From positions 62,001-126,000 of the forward strand of contig JAPDRN010000040.1 of the NCBI GenBank assembly GCA_030247855.1: a stretch of 64,000 bases of DNA, written 5' to 3'. Origin of the DNA: Knufia peltigerae. Its lineage: Eukaryota; Ascomycota; Eurotiomycetes; Chaetothyriales; Trichomeriaceae. Position numbers and translations under genes: made by a program. Shown in pieces: positions 1-10,804 of the stretch (positions are counted from its first letter, which is position 1; each line of letters opens with the position of its first letter). The notes under the pieces were generated by a model. It was not told where the DNA came from. It saw only the letters and a list, made by a program, of their open reading frames with translations, and ran no database searches.

Positions 1-2704
1 CTGCGTAGAGCGAGGCACAAGATACTGTACATACACACAGTAGAGAGTACAGTATAGGGAGAACGCGCAGTCTAGACAACACAAAACACACACAGTGAAG
101 TTCGATTGGCACCTGGTCAAGTTGATAGGCGCGCCTAAAGATGGGGCACCGTGACCAAAACATGCGCCTAGATGCAGCCAGGCGCAGGCCCAGCGCAGGT
201 CACCCTTGGCGCCTGGAATACTACGGGTACTTCGTACTTAGCCAATACCGCACGCGGTGTAAGAGAAGCCTCTGGTCAGGTTTTGTGCCTACAAGTTGAT
301 CAAGTCAAGACATGATCAGCTAGCTGGAGGTGTCCAGTACACACACACACACACACACACACAACTCCATTGTCTTGTTGGAGATTGCCTTCAGCTGCTG
401 TCTTTACCCATGTCTGCATGCACTGCGCCTCATGGGATTACCTCTTAACGCGTCAATCTTCACCTAATTTTTTGGTGAGTGTGTATGGCGGCTGATGATC
501 TTGATCCGCGCAGCGTTACTCAGTCTAGTCTACGTACTCGTATATGACTTGCTGAAGAAGAAACTATCAATTCTCTGCAACAGCGTCCTATCCCTTGCAT
601 ATCTCGTGCCTTATTAATACAAATGAACAGATACTCCGTAATGAAAAAAAAGGGATGCAAACACGGACGTCTCCCCACTCACAAGTACGCGTACTGATAG
701 GCGTGTGCATTTCGTGGCTGAAGTCAAGCATTTTGACGTTGCATACTAAACCGATAGGCTGAAGGAGATTGAATGGAGTTTACGGAGTACATGGATAATG
801 GTAAAAACGGATACTCGCGCCCCCTTACTATATACTCCGTAGCCTCATGTTATTTTACAGCATGGAGGACGACCCAGAGAGTATTCTAGAAAGAAAATAG
901 GGGCCAGATGTTATGCGTACACTACAGGATGATCGAATTGCCCGAGTATCTCGTAGCACGATCAACACGAACTCGTGCTACAAGCATCTGTTCTCCTGCC
1001 ATAGACGATTCTGCCATGTGCGAGTTTACAAATAAATCCATGGCCATCATCGATAACCTCTTTTTCTTGGATATCTATATTGTATCCGCACCAGTAGTAT
1101 TTCATGCTATGAGTTAAGGCTCAGTGATAGGCGACCAAGATTGTCCATTCTTTATCGGAGGTAGTCATGTGTGACACAAAACAACAGGTTGAACAACGGG
1201 CGAGGCGAAACTAGCATTGTCGATCTTGTTCCACATGTAAAATGTTCAGTACCCGTGGGGGTTATCTCTACCGGCTTCTTGCATGTAAAAACCAGCAGCC
1301 ATAATGATGTCTTGTGAGTCCGTAGCCTGGCTTTACCCGTTCAAAACTCCGCCGCAATGGATGACCACTGCTATGATACTCCGTATGTTGAGTATTGTAT
1401 TACATTGGAACCTTGACACAACTGTTCTACTCGTACTCAGCGTTTGTAAAAAAGGATCACCCATGGGAACCTATACTTGGCTATTCTGACCTTGGTCAGT
1501 TTCTCGCGTCTAGATCATGTTCGTCATATCGTTGTGCCGTCCACTGATCTGAACAAAGATAGTCCGTATAACACTCCGTAATAGAATGCACAACCTTGGA
1601 ATTTGCATGGCATCAAAAACCAAACCATTTTCCGGGTATTTTACACGCCAATCACTTTTGTTTGCCACTTGTCCTTTTTTATCACTCCGTAATGATGCAG
1701 GTACACGAGTAATTTCCGTGGTGCATCATGTACTCCGTATGCAAGCTTGTAACCGTTCAAGACAAGCTTAGTTCCTCGAAAAGCCCTGCATGTGTTTCAT
1801 CCACACTCGACCAACCACCGCACACCATCCTTCCCTGCCTTCTGTCCTGCTGATACTTGATACTCGTAGATGGACGACCTGGGATTTTCCCGCGGCGACA
1901 TGACACGGCGAATGACAGCATGACTTACTGCGCCTTATTACTATAACAGTACATCGTACTCGTTCGGAAATCTAGGGTTCATTTGTTGCAGGTTTTTTTT
2001 TTTAGCAAACACTGATGTCCGGCATCTACCCAGCCTATGAGGCTCACCACACGGAGAACTGGGTTTCCTGGCATTCCACATGTATGACTTCCCCAATATC
2101 GATCGTAGTCTGGAGAACTTCTGGCCTGATTCTCACAATTGGATCACGACGACTACATATTACCCGAATCTTCATAACGACAAGGGAGTTTTTAAGTGGC
2201 TTCTACTCTGCGTGACAAGCACTTTTTCCATCATGCTAGTCGTAGCTTCGGCTCGATAGTTTGATTTCTAGCCGAGATCTCAAGTCGGAACAATCCCCCT
2301 AGCTTGAGATTGTCGCACATGTCAGGCAGATGTCAGTGTGATACGATGCCAAAAGATCACTTCCTTGAACTTGGACCCTGGCATCATTTTCACCCCCATC
2401 TACAGTATACAATGTATGACAATGGCGGTTATTTCAAATTTCATTTCTCAGGGATATAAATATTGGTACTCCGTAGAAAGACACCATCCGAAACCTTTAC
2501 TCTAACAAGTCTAAATCGAGGGAGAAAATTCAAGGTTCCCTATTCTCGTTAATCGACCCTCTCATGAATAGCCATTAATGTTGCACATCCTCTACAGAAT
2601 CCCCAGCCAGGCGCCACGCAATGCTTGAAATACAACAGTCACCAGTGAAAGACACACAGTGCTGCAGAAAAGGGAGAACCCACACAGGCACTGAAATGGC
2701 CTCA
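1..2704. other. Gene-free left flank
   Basis: No reading frame here resembles a protein; the open frames are short (under 75 codons) and of random composition. The stretch holds an AC microsatellite at 339-363 and six exact copies of the dispersed TACTCCGTA 9-mer (starting at 632, 781, 833, 1377, 1731 and 2467), plus near copies at 1572 and 1684. It also holds TACTCGTA copies at 535, 1428 and 1861. The density of these words is among the highest in the window. Confidence 0.7.
339..363. repeat. (AC)n microsatellite
   Basis: About twelve uninterrupted AC dinucleotides in gene-free DNA. Confidence 0.95.
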
Positions 2705-4019
2705 TCATGCTTTTAAACTATCCCGGTTGCTCTGGCTGCTTGCGCTCATAGGGATGCTCGATGTGGGGAGGATGCCCGTCTTTGGCCTCGCCGATTCTCT
2801 GACCTTTGCGACTGCGTACACAATACCGCTGACGAAACCAACAAAGATGGCCGAGACACTGGGGATCGTGACGGGGGCATCGAAGAAGATGAGACCTGAT
2901 ACAGCAATGGGCAGCTTGTTCAGTGCGCCAACCATTGAGTAGGTGGTCGAAGAGGTTGCTCGTACACACCACGCCGAGGTATATGAGATGAAGATGGATG
3001 ATAGACCAGTGAATATCATGGCTCCGATGATTCCATTCCTGGACTCGGGAGGGAAGTTCTTGGACAAGTTCAACCCAGACCAGTCTTCGGCGAGGAACGA
3101 AGAGATCAGGAGGACAGGAATGGTCAACAAGTTGTTGTAGAACATGGCTGGAGAATGTTAGCACAGTGCTTGATACATTCAAGGCCAGGCACTTACTGTC
3201 AAAATCCTTGAAGTTGGTGAGCTTGATGCGCTTGCGCATGCCCAAAATATACGCGGCAGTAGACAGGCAATTTGCCAACATCCAGATATAACCTGAATTC
3301 AGTGTTGCCAATTGCTGAGCAGCAGCAGAAGATGCCGTGCCGTGCGACTCCAGGACGTGCTTGATGTCCGCCCAAGCAGCGATAACCGAGCTAAGCACCA
3401 TCAATCCGAAGGAGAGGAGGGCCATGGGCGAGACAGAACCACCAAACCACAGCACTTCGCCGTATGCGATCAAGATGATAGTCAGGTTCTTGAAGATTGT
3501 GTAGACAGGAATTGAGAGATATCGAATGGCCTTTGTGCTCGTGTAAATCATGCCGATGAGAAGGAGAGAAATGGGAAACCCTGGAACAGTCAGCATGTGA
3601 TTCTCATTCAATGTCCACCGCAGCATACATTTCTTTGCCTCATCAGTCTTGAAGTCCCGATATGTGATGATCCCGGCACTCTTGCAGGATTGAATAGCCA
3701 CGACGCAGACAATGGCCTACCCTTTCATCAGTACTGGTAATATATGTGGCGATTCAGAACGAACCTGAACAGCCAAAAGAAAAAAGTTGAGGTTATAGTC
3801 GGGGAACGAAAGGATGTATTTGTTCGAGACAGTCATCAAGATTGAAGAACCGCAGTAGCAGACGACGGGCAGGATGGGATTATTCTGCCAGTTGTTCGAA
3901 TGGTGCGGTGTATAACGGGGTGTCGAGGATGACGGCGGGCTGCTGAAGGTTCTTCCTTGCTTCTCTCCCAGTTCCATCTCGTTACCCTCGAGGAATCTCT
4001 TCTTCTCTTCCTCGGCCAT
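2705..4019 (-). CDS. VRG4: Golgi GDP-mannose transporter (VRG4/GmtA family)
   Basis: This is a nucleotide-sugar antiporter of the drug/metabolite transporter superfamily that brings GDP-mannose into the Golgi for mannan and glycoprotein mannosylation. Four exons, 4019-3765, 3716-3629, 3580-3197 and 3147-2705, join in frame to 389 residues, the usual family length. All introns are short GT-AG. The joined protein has a cytosolic N-terminus rich in Ser/Pro, about ten hydrophobic segments, and near the C-terminus the GALNK motif that family members use to recognise GDP-mannose. The segment FPISLLLIGMIYTSTKA is also characteristic. The tail is polar, with clustered Ser. The start is the first ATG of the open frame. 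Identity is firm; the paralogue cannot be told apart. Confidence 0.95.
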
Positions 4020-4901
4020 TTTTGATGTAGGGCTACGTGTCCTAAATCGTCCCGTAGAATGGGTTTGGGGGTCGAAGAGTGGCGCGGTGATCGGGCACGA
4101 AGATGGGTGAGAGGTAAAGACCTTGAGAGGTGCTCTTCCGTGTCACAGGACAGAGATTCGTTTAGAAGAAAGAAGAAGTTAAAAGGAAAGATCTCGAGAA
4201 ATGAAGCGAAGAGTGGATGCGGATTCGCAGTTAAGAGAAAGTTTGAAGTGGGAATTGAGAAAAGGGGACAGTTTTTGCTGAGCCAGAGACGCGCAACCGA
4301 ATTTCAGGCGAGGCATGAACGCCCTTTGGTGGCTTATAACAAACCCTGACATGCGTCAATCATTTTCAGGCCCGGGCTGATCATACACTTCAGCTGTAGT
4401 GGTCCTTTTCGCAAGCCTCCAATACAATCTCCCTTATCTACCACTTTCCACAAAGTCGCATATGCATGTACTCAGACCTGTACTCCACGAAAATGGCCCT
4501 CTACAATGATTTAGTTACACATACGGAGTACCTCCCGAGTCTTCGATCTCATTCCGTTGAAGATACTTTGGCGCTCCAAAACTATCACATCTTTTGATTG
4601 CACGGACCTTATCAAAAGCTCGATTAAACCTTCAATCAGTTAGTTCCATTTGGAAATCCCATCTTTTCCCATGGTGGGTCGGCTAATAAGCGGTGCCGGC
4701 TACAGTCCCGAAAGTACACCATCATTCTGCTTGGTTGTGCTTGTATGAGATAGACAACGATGTTCCAGTTTCGACCAGACCACAACCTATGATCTGGCAT
4801 CAAGCCTTGTCGCCATTAGGCTTCCCTGAAAAACATCGTTTGTAGAGCTCGCTCTTCAAAGACCTGATCAATCCCTCGAAAATCTCTCGCTCAGACCCCC
4901 T
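4020..4901. other. Intergenic, promoter side of the GDP-mannose transporter
   Basis: No gene seen. A purine-rich leader lies just upstream of the transporter ATG (about 4080-4280), and one TACGGAGTA copy is at 4522. The remainder is the 3' flank of the phosducin-like gene. Confidence 0.6.
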
Positions 4902-5630
4902 TTAGTCCCAGTCGTCGTCGGCATCTTCAACCTGTTGTTTGCGATCTCGAATGCCCCGGCGGCCAGATCGCCGTCTATCAGAGTCATCATAGGCATCGTT
5001 CTCATCATCACTAGCCTCGTCGTCATGGCCCAAGAGCAGCCTCTTGCGTATGATGGACCAACTCATAAGCGTTTCTTCGACGGCTCTTGTTACGTTCATG
5101 CTCCCTTCTTTTCCGTCCCAACATAATCCTTCAAACCCGGTAATTCGGCCTTTGACAACTCCTTTGGCGAAGCCAATGACACATGGTAATACTCTGACAC
5201 CAAGCTTCTCAACCACAAAAGGACAATTCTTGACATCAACCCTGGCAAAGGCGACATCTCCATGGCCATATTCAGCATGTTTATCTGCAATGATTTGGCA
5301 ATGCGTGTCCATAGTGTTGCACCTTGTGAAATCAGGGTGCAAGAAATGTACCACAGCTCTCTCGTGTTCGGTAGTAAAACTCAAGGTCTGATCATCACTG
5401 GTTAGCGTGATGTAGTGGTTCTCCGAAGTATTGACTGTGGTGGTTCGAGAGGCTGCTGATGCACTTTTGAACTCGTTCAGCCTTTGATTGCGATATGCAG
5501 GGTCATCCTCATCTTCGAGAGAAGCAAGCAATGCATCGGCGTCATCTTCCTCTGGCTGTGAATTGGGCGGATTGCCCTTTTCATCTGTTGTATTCATGTT
5601 GCCTTCCCCCTTGGGCCAACTTTCATACAT
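4902..5630 (-). CDS. PLP1: Phosducin-like thioredoxin-fold protein (Plp1/TXNDC9 type)
   Basis: A cytosolic thioredoxin-fold cochaperone family that assists the CCT chaperonin in folding actin and tubulin. A single frame of 242 residues has an acidic N-terminus with the DADALLASLEDEDD segment, then a helical stretch and a thioredoxin-like domain at about residues 70-200. The VVHFLHPDFTRC and DVKNCPFVVEKLGVRVLPC segments are typical. It lacks the CxxC redox pair, as expected of phosducin-like proteins. The C-terminus is acidic and ends in DDWD. The first ATG directly follows a CAG that could be a 3' splice site, and an in-frame Met lies 11 codons downstream (residue 12), so the exact start is uncertain. 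It is divergent from the uL23 gene. Confidence 0.88.
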   Translation of the reverse strand: MYESWPKGEGNMNTTDEKGNPPNSQPEEDDADALLASLEDEDDPAYRNQRLNEFKSASAASRTTTVNTSENHYITLTSDDQTLSFTTEHERAVVHFLHPDFTRCNTMDTHCQIIADKHAEYGHGDVAFARVDVKNCPFVVEKLGVRVLPCVIGFAKGVVKGRITGFEGLCWDGKEGSMNVTRAVEETLMSWSIIRKRLLLGHDDEASDDENDAYDDSDRRRSGRRGIRDRKQQVEDADDDWD

Positions 5631-5941
5631 CTGCAGGTGAGTTCTGAACTAAAAGCATTTCGTTTCCATGCTTCCTGCGGGACGAATCTCTAGGAGCCTC
5701 TTTGCGACAATCAGCTCACGCTTCTGAAATTGAACCGCGAAAATAATGTTCCCTCAACGGTGGCATACTGGTACTGGGGATCTGTAGCAACTTGCACCCC
5801 GCCGACGAATTGCTCCGCCGTACCTTGGCGCCAAGACTTTCAGCACAATGAATTTTGATAGCCTCACAACCACAACTTAGATTCGCAGCCCAGACGACAA
5901 TTTCTACAACAACCCTTTCAAGGCGCAACACAACAGCAGCA
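5631..5941. promoter_or_regulatory. Shared divergent promoter of PLP1 and RPL25
   Basis: A 311-bp gap separates two divergent start codons, so both promoters must lie here or overlap the leaders. No TATA-like element is obvious, as is common for ribosomal-protein promoters. The role is inferred from gene orientation only. Confidence 0.5.
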
Positions 5942-6638
5942 ATGGCGCCACCAACACAGAAGCCGTCAGGTACGACAATTTATCCCTCACAAATATCCTG
6001 CAGGAAGAGGTGGAACAATTGAGCCGGGCAGAGGTCGAAAGTGGAGGGATCGAGTGCGCCTCTGCATCCTGGACTTGATTGAGGAACAATTTGGTGTTGA
6101 TTGTGAAGGCTTGAGGTCTCTTTACTGACGAGTTGATCAACAGGCTCAAAATCCAAGAAGCCAAGTGCGAAAGCCAACCAGGCTGCCAAAGCTACCCTCA
6201 AGGGCGTAAGTCTTCTACTGAGATGGGAGGAGGAACAAGCGCTGAATTGAATCTTAGGTGCACGCCAACAAGGCCCGCAAGATCCGCAAGTCGACTTCGT
6301 TCCACAGACCAAAGACCCTCGTCCTCTCAAGATCTCCCAAATACCCACGAAAATCCATCCCTCATGAGACCCGACTTGACCACCACAAGATCCTCATCCA
6401 CCCTCTGAACACCGAGAGCGCCATGAAGAAGATCGAAGAGAACAACACCCTGGTCTTCATCGTCGACACCAAGGCCAACAAGCAGCAGATCAAGGACGCG
6501 TTGAAGAAGTTGTACGACGTGGACACTGTCAAGATCAACACCCTGATCCGACCTGATGGTACCAAGAAGGCATTCGCCAGATTAACGGCGGATGTGGATG
6601 CCTTGGACATTGCGGCCACGAAGCTGTCGATTGTGTAA
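5942..6638 (+). CDS. RPL25: 60S ribosomal protein uL23 (L25)
   Basis: A component of the large ribosomal subunit; uL23 sits at the polypeptide exit tunnel and contacts SRP and nascent-chain factors. Exons 5942-5969, 6144-6205 and 6258-6638 join to 156 residues, the fungal length. The first exon encodes only nine codons plus one base, then a 174-bp intron follows, a common arrangement in fungal ribosomal-protein genes. The N-terminus is a Lys/Ala-rich eukaryote-specific extension. The C-terminal uL23 fold includes NTLVFIVDTKANKQQIK and the end DIAATKLSIV. Identity is certain from these conserved stretches. Confidence 0.97.
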
Positions 6639-7080
6639 AGTTGAGGGGAAAGTGTGACCAGGGTTTGGCGATGAGTTGACGGGGCGAATCTCCTGCTTTC
6701 TTTTTGCGTCCGCGGATGGAAAACATTGCTCGAGCATGACTTATCCAGTGGGAAGAAAATTTCAAAGCGGCTCGACATAGAATCAGTCGAAGCATGATCA
6801 TGACTCAAAGTCAGGTGTTGCATCCGAATAATGCAGAAGAAAAAAAAATCCATTTATGAGCAGAAATTCTTTTGGTCATTACGAAGGCCGCTGCGATTCA
6901 TGTGCCTTTTGCCAAACGAGATATGGTGTTGTTACAAGTGCTGGGGCAATCAAGCCCGCCAGGTCCATCATCTAAAGCGTATGCCTTTCTCTATCCGTAT
7001 CATGACTTCGCCAGATTTCCGCCCTGTTCCTGCACCGCTCGATAAATACTCGTACAAAAGTTTCCAACCCTATACAAAAA
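6639..7080. other. Convergent 3' flanks of RPL25 and TIM8
   Basis: No gene seen. The stretch must hold both 3' UTRs and polyadenylation signals. An A-rich run near 6838-6848 may be part of the RPL25 3' end. Confidence 0.5.
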
Positions 7081-7422
7081 TCACTGCTGTGCCCGTAGCT
7101 TTTCCAGATGCTGTAACACTGCCAAATTGGAGTCCATGAACCTGTTGACACAGTTCGACATGCAAGACTCCTCCTTGCTGGCGAGTTTGCCGGAAGATAT
7201 CGAGCCTGTGATACATTTCTTGAAGCACATCTCGGTCAATTCGTGAACAGCTGGGAACATCCACTATTAGCAAAAGCTCTAAATCATCCAGAAAGGATCA
7301 GCCCTACTTTTTTGAATATTCGATCGCTGGCTCTCGGTCTGAATGAAAGTCTGAAGCTGCTGCTTCTCGGCGTTGCTCAAGTGCTGGAGATCCTCCGCAC
7401 TGACATTGATTTCGTCGTCCAT
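7081..7422 (-). CDS. TIM8: Mitochondrial intermembrane-space chaperone Tim8
   Basis: A small Tim chaperone that works with Tim13 to carry hydrophobic precursors across the intermembrane space to TIM22/TIM23. Two exons, 7422-7308 and 7250-7081, are separated by a 57-bp GT-AG intron and give 94 residues. The exon junction lies in the family sequence NIQKTVHELTEMC. The diagnostic twin CX3C motif is present as CFKKC and CMSNC, which form the two disulfides through the Mia40 relay. The segment ITGSISSGKLASKEESC is nearly invariant in Tim8. There is no presequence, as expected. The gene was found by joining exons, because no single long frame shows it. Confidence 0.95.
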
Positions 7423-8035
7423 GGTGTATAGAAGGTAATGTGGCAGAAGAGAACTGGGTTGGATGAGAAACCCTTTGCGCGTGTGAATCTGCGACCTTGG
7501 AACCCAAAGTGATTATGTCGACGTACTGTAGATGGTGAGCTTGATGTATGGCGAATAGTCAAAATTGGGAGGTTCGAGGCTGCAAGACAATTCTGTTCGC
7601 CGTGTTCGTCATTCTCGCCGCTTTTATCGTGGCAAGGCTGCGTTTATCCAGCCTTGCGTGAATGGTCCTTTTTGAGCACTCTCCCAAACGAAAAGGCGGC
7701 AGTGTGGGAGTAAGTCTTTCAAATCCTCGAGATCCAATTCCTAAGTTTATGGTAAGAGTATGAGGGAAGTACTTTGATCAGCCGAATTGTAGTACTGACT
7801 TGGTAATCGCAAAATGTATCTTCGGACGCTGCTTTTGTCGCACCCCCCCAAACGATTCCCCGCAAGAATTTCTATCGTAGCCTTGTGCAAAACACCAACC
7901 CTCAACTTTCCAAACAACATTCTTGTTACGAACACAACGTTGACATTACTACTTGAAGTATTCGTCTCAGACCTGCTCAATTCTGTTTTTTTCTAAAACC
8001 CTGACTTGTGACCGCTCTTGTCTCCTCATCACAAA
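7423..8035. promoter_or_regulatory. Divergent promoter region of TIM8 and BUD31
   Basis: 613 bp between divergent starts. No further gene is seen. One TACTCGTA copy lies nearby at 7047, on the other side of TIM8. Confidence 0.4.
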
Positions 8036-8506
8036 ATGCCTCCAATCCGCTCACGCAATTCTCGCAAACCCCCGCCCGCGGGTTTCGAGGACATCGAAGA
8101 CACCCTCCTCGAGTACGCCAACAAGATGCGCGACGCACAAAACGCCTCCCACGAAGGAAAGAAGAAGCACGAGACGACCTGGCCCATCTTCCAGATATCC
8201 CACGCCCGCTCTCGGTACATCTACGACCTGTACTACGAGCGCGAGGCCATCAGCAAACAACTCTACGATTGGCTCCTCAAGAACGGCTACGCCGACGCCA
8301 ACCTGATCGCCAAGTGGAAGAAGCAAGGGTACGAGAAACTTTGTTGCTTGCGGTGCGTACAGACAAAGGAGACCAACTTTCAAGGAACGTGCATCTGTCG
8401 GGTCCCCAAGGCGAGTCTACGTCGTGAAGAAGGTGAGGGCGGTGGCGGCGCCGCCGGAATACAATGTGTCAATTGTGGCTGTAGGGGTTGCGCGAGCAGT
8501 GATTGA
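8036..8506 (+). CDS. BUD31: Pre-mRNA splicing factor Bud31 (Cwc14/G10 family)
   Basis: A conserved spliceosomal protein of the Prp19-associated complexes, present in B-act and later complexes. A single exon of 156 residues matches the family length. The N-terminal half carries PPAGFEDIEDTLLEY and RYIYDLYYEREAISKQLYDW, both typical. The C-terminus is the family zinc cluster with paired cysteines: CLRC, TCICRVP and CVNCGCRGC, ending in SSD. An upstream in-frame ATG at 8018 would add six residues (MSPHHK), but family members begin at MPPIR, so 8036 is chosen. It is divergent from TIM8. Confidence 0.95.
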   Translation: MPPIRSRNSRKPPPAGFEDIEDTLLEYANKMRDAQNASHEGKKKHETTWPIFQISHARSRYIYDLYYEREAISKQLYDWLLKNGYADANLIAKWKKQGYEKLCCLRCVQTKETNFQGTCICRVPKASLRREEGEGGGGAAGIQCVNCGCRGCASSD

Positions 8507-9526
8507 GTACCGACGTTGACATTGGGAAACGTCGTGACACCCCGAAAAAAAGGACGACCGCCTTCACTTGCGGTGAGAGTGCGACAAGTTCTCTGCACCG
8601 CCAAAAAAATCAACCTTTGGTGCCAATGTTTTGGTTTATCGAGACGAAATATTCATGTATCTGGCCCCCTCAACGACGTGCCCTCACATGCAGAGGGAGA
8701 ATCCAAAGTGAACGGTGCGGTGACTTTGCAAGTCGAGGTGGCCATATGGTTCAGGGGAGCAAGGTCAGCCCAAGTCGTTCCAGCATCATTTGCACTACGA
8801 GAAACACCTGGCGTCCTGGCCTTCACCAGGCCCCTCTTCTCGACGTCCAGAACCCAAACAACGATACCGTCTGCGAACTCGTCAGCAACGACACAAATCG
8901 AGGTTGCAGTGAAGCATGCCCCCAGCAAGCCCGATAAGACCACGCTGCGTATGTGTTGACTGCGCCACAAAGTTGGTAGGGAACTCCCCTCGATCACAGC
9001 ATACCATGCCAAAGCCTGCTATGAATATGTCCGCCTTCCAATCAATTAAGCCTGAACAATTTTGGCAGAAATGTCATACCACCACAGTTTTGTTTGCAGA
9101 CGAGGGCATTACCGGACGCAAATCATGCAGCATTCTAACGAGGCAGCACTGGGTAAGGCTCAATACGGGACTCATGATCACGCGGAAGGAAGCAGTGTGG
9201 AGAGGATGAAGATGGATTTGGGATTGCTCTGGTGCTACATGACCCTATCCACAGTATATCTGAACGAGGGACTTGTACTTGATAAGCCGGCCGGCCGGCC
9301 ACCGCTATAGACAAGGCCAAAACAAATGAGATCCACCTTAAATGAATGTCCATGCCTACGTAGCTCTCTTCGGAGACTCATGCTTCTAAACCTAGGCACC
9401 ACAGGCTCTTGCAACGAAGGGGCCCTTCATCAAAGCGACAAAAGGAACATGGTTCCTCGCCAGCCAAGATTGCGCAGTAGATTCAAAGAGGATTGTTAAT
9501 GTTGCCTTCACCGAATATACTCCTCT
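8507..9526. other. Intergenic, about 1 kb, convergent side of BUD31 and the Edc1-like gene
   Basis: No convincing gene. Open frames on both strands around 8500-9012 reach 119-147 codons but show no family resemblance, and their composition follows from the moderate GC. A short GGCC tandem (9286-9300) forms a perfect GC palindrome. Confidence 0.5.
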
Positions 9527-10804
9527 CTAACCCCTAGTTGTAAGATCCAACTTCAGAACTCGTCTCAGATCATCCTCCAATTGCTGTGCACTCGGTTTAG
9601 CACGGTGGTTCGGCATTTGCTGTTGTTTCGAATATGGTGGGCTGACAGGAGCAGTGCTATATGGCGGTGCATGCTGCGGCGTGTGCCTTCGTTGAGTCGA
9701 AATTGGGGGTGTTACAGCACTATCAGAAGATAGTTCGGCGTACTCAGGCTCACTCTGAGCGCCGTAAACATTTCTCAGACTCGAAGAATTAGGTCTCTTC
9801 GGTGTTTGGATCTGCGTGGGTTGATATTGATACGGCATTTGCGGGTGGCCTGGTAGAGCGTTGGAATTGTTGTGATCTTGCTTGAACGTGAGTGATGGTC
9901 CAGATGTATGACGAACCAGGGGAGGACCCTGGGTCGGAAATGGAGATGGTTGGTATGGAGCTCTTGCGTTGAAGGGATTGCTGATGTCTTGGGCTGGCTG
10001 GGAACTGTTCTCGCCGGGTTCGCCACTCGACTTCATTAGCAGTCGCTTCAGAGCATCAGTTTTTGCCTTGCGCTCATGCTCGTTCATAGATTTGCTGGGT
10101 AAAGATGTCGACCTAGTGGACTTCAGCGCCTCAATGCGGTCCTTATAGGGCGTCGCCGAAAAGACACCGTCTTCACCTGCGGCCGATGCTCCATCTAGCT
10201 CAAAGGGAAACACGGCGTCACCTTCGCGAGGTGCTGGTGATCCAGAGGCGGGGCTTATAGTGGGAACCGACACATTCCCCGAGCGTGCTCCGGGTGTATC
10301 GCCTCGAGGAGTGGCTCGCGCTTGACGAGCGGCATCGAAGAGAAAGTCACAGGGTGTCGATTCTCGCTTGCTAGGGGACTCGGCAACCTCATGCGCGGCT
10401 GGGTGAGCATCGGCGCTAGCTTCGTTGCTGAGTTGAGATGTAAGAGGTCCGGCAGCAGGCATCGACTTTGAGTAAAAGCTCGGTAAAGGCAAGGCAGAGG
10501 CGGCTGGAGATTGTTGAAAGGTGGATCCTGCATAGGCGGCAGGCTTCATGGGAGTGCCTTTCACCTTGTCCGGTTTTCCTGCATGAGCAGCGGTGTTATA
10601 TACTGATGAGTTCTTCCTTGGATGGCCTTTGCCATTGTTCTTCACCGCATTACCGGCAGCCGGTGACTTGTTGCGCTGATGTTCTGTTGGCGCACCAACG
10701 TCTGACACAAAGCCGTCGTGCGGATTGCTCTGACGAGTTTTCTTCCCCGCAGATCGGCGGTTGCCTTTAGAATGGGTCTGATGAGGTGTTCCGATCGTAG
10801 ACAT
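9527..10804 (-). CDS. Probable Edc1/PNRC-type mRNA decapping activator, low-complexity
   Basis: A 425-residue, mostly disordered protein rich in Ser, Pro, Asn and Gln, in a single frame from its ATG. Residues 91-112 hold a YAGSTF motif followed nine residues later by LPLPSF. This matches the YAGxxF...LPxP short motif by which yeast Edc1/Edc2 and metazoan PNRC2 bind Dcp1 and stimulate Dcp2. The basic N-terminus with many Lys/Arg could bind RNA. The C-terminal end, QLEDDLRRVLKLDL, is a predicted amphipathic helix and probably a second conserved segment. No folded domain is visible. The decapping role is inferred from the motif; the reading frame itself is well supported by length and composition. 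Confidence 0.7.
   Translation of the reverse strand: MSTIGTPHQTHSKGNRRSAGKKTRQSNPHDGFVSDVGAPTEHQRNKSPAAGNAVKNNGKGHPRKNSSVYNTAAHAGKPDKVKGTPMKPAAYAGSTFQQSPAASALPLPSFYSKSMPAAGPLTSQLSNEASADAHPAAHEVAESPSKRESTPCDFLFDAARQARATPRGDTPGARSGNVSVPTISPASGSPAPREGDAVFPFELDGASAAGEDGVFSATPYKDRIEALKSTRSTSLPSKSMNEHERKAKTDALKRLLMKSSGEPGENSSQPAQDISNPFNARAPYQPSPFPTQGPPLVRHTSGPSLTFKQDHNNSNALPGHPQMPYQYQPTQIQTPKRPNSSSLRNVYGAQSEPEYAELSSDSAVTPPISTQRRHTPQHAPPYSTAPVSPPYSKQQQMPNHRAKPSAQQLEDDLRRVLKLDLTTRG

Noticed and set aside
7566..7577. B-box-like GGTTCGAGGC in the TIM8-BUD31 gap
   Set aside because: No A box or cloverleaf around it.
8653..9012. 119-codon open frame, minus strand, with one hydrophobic stretch
   Set aside because: No family resemblance; overlaps other equal-length frames on the plus strand, so none is preferred.
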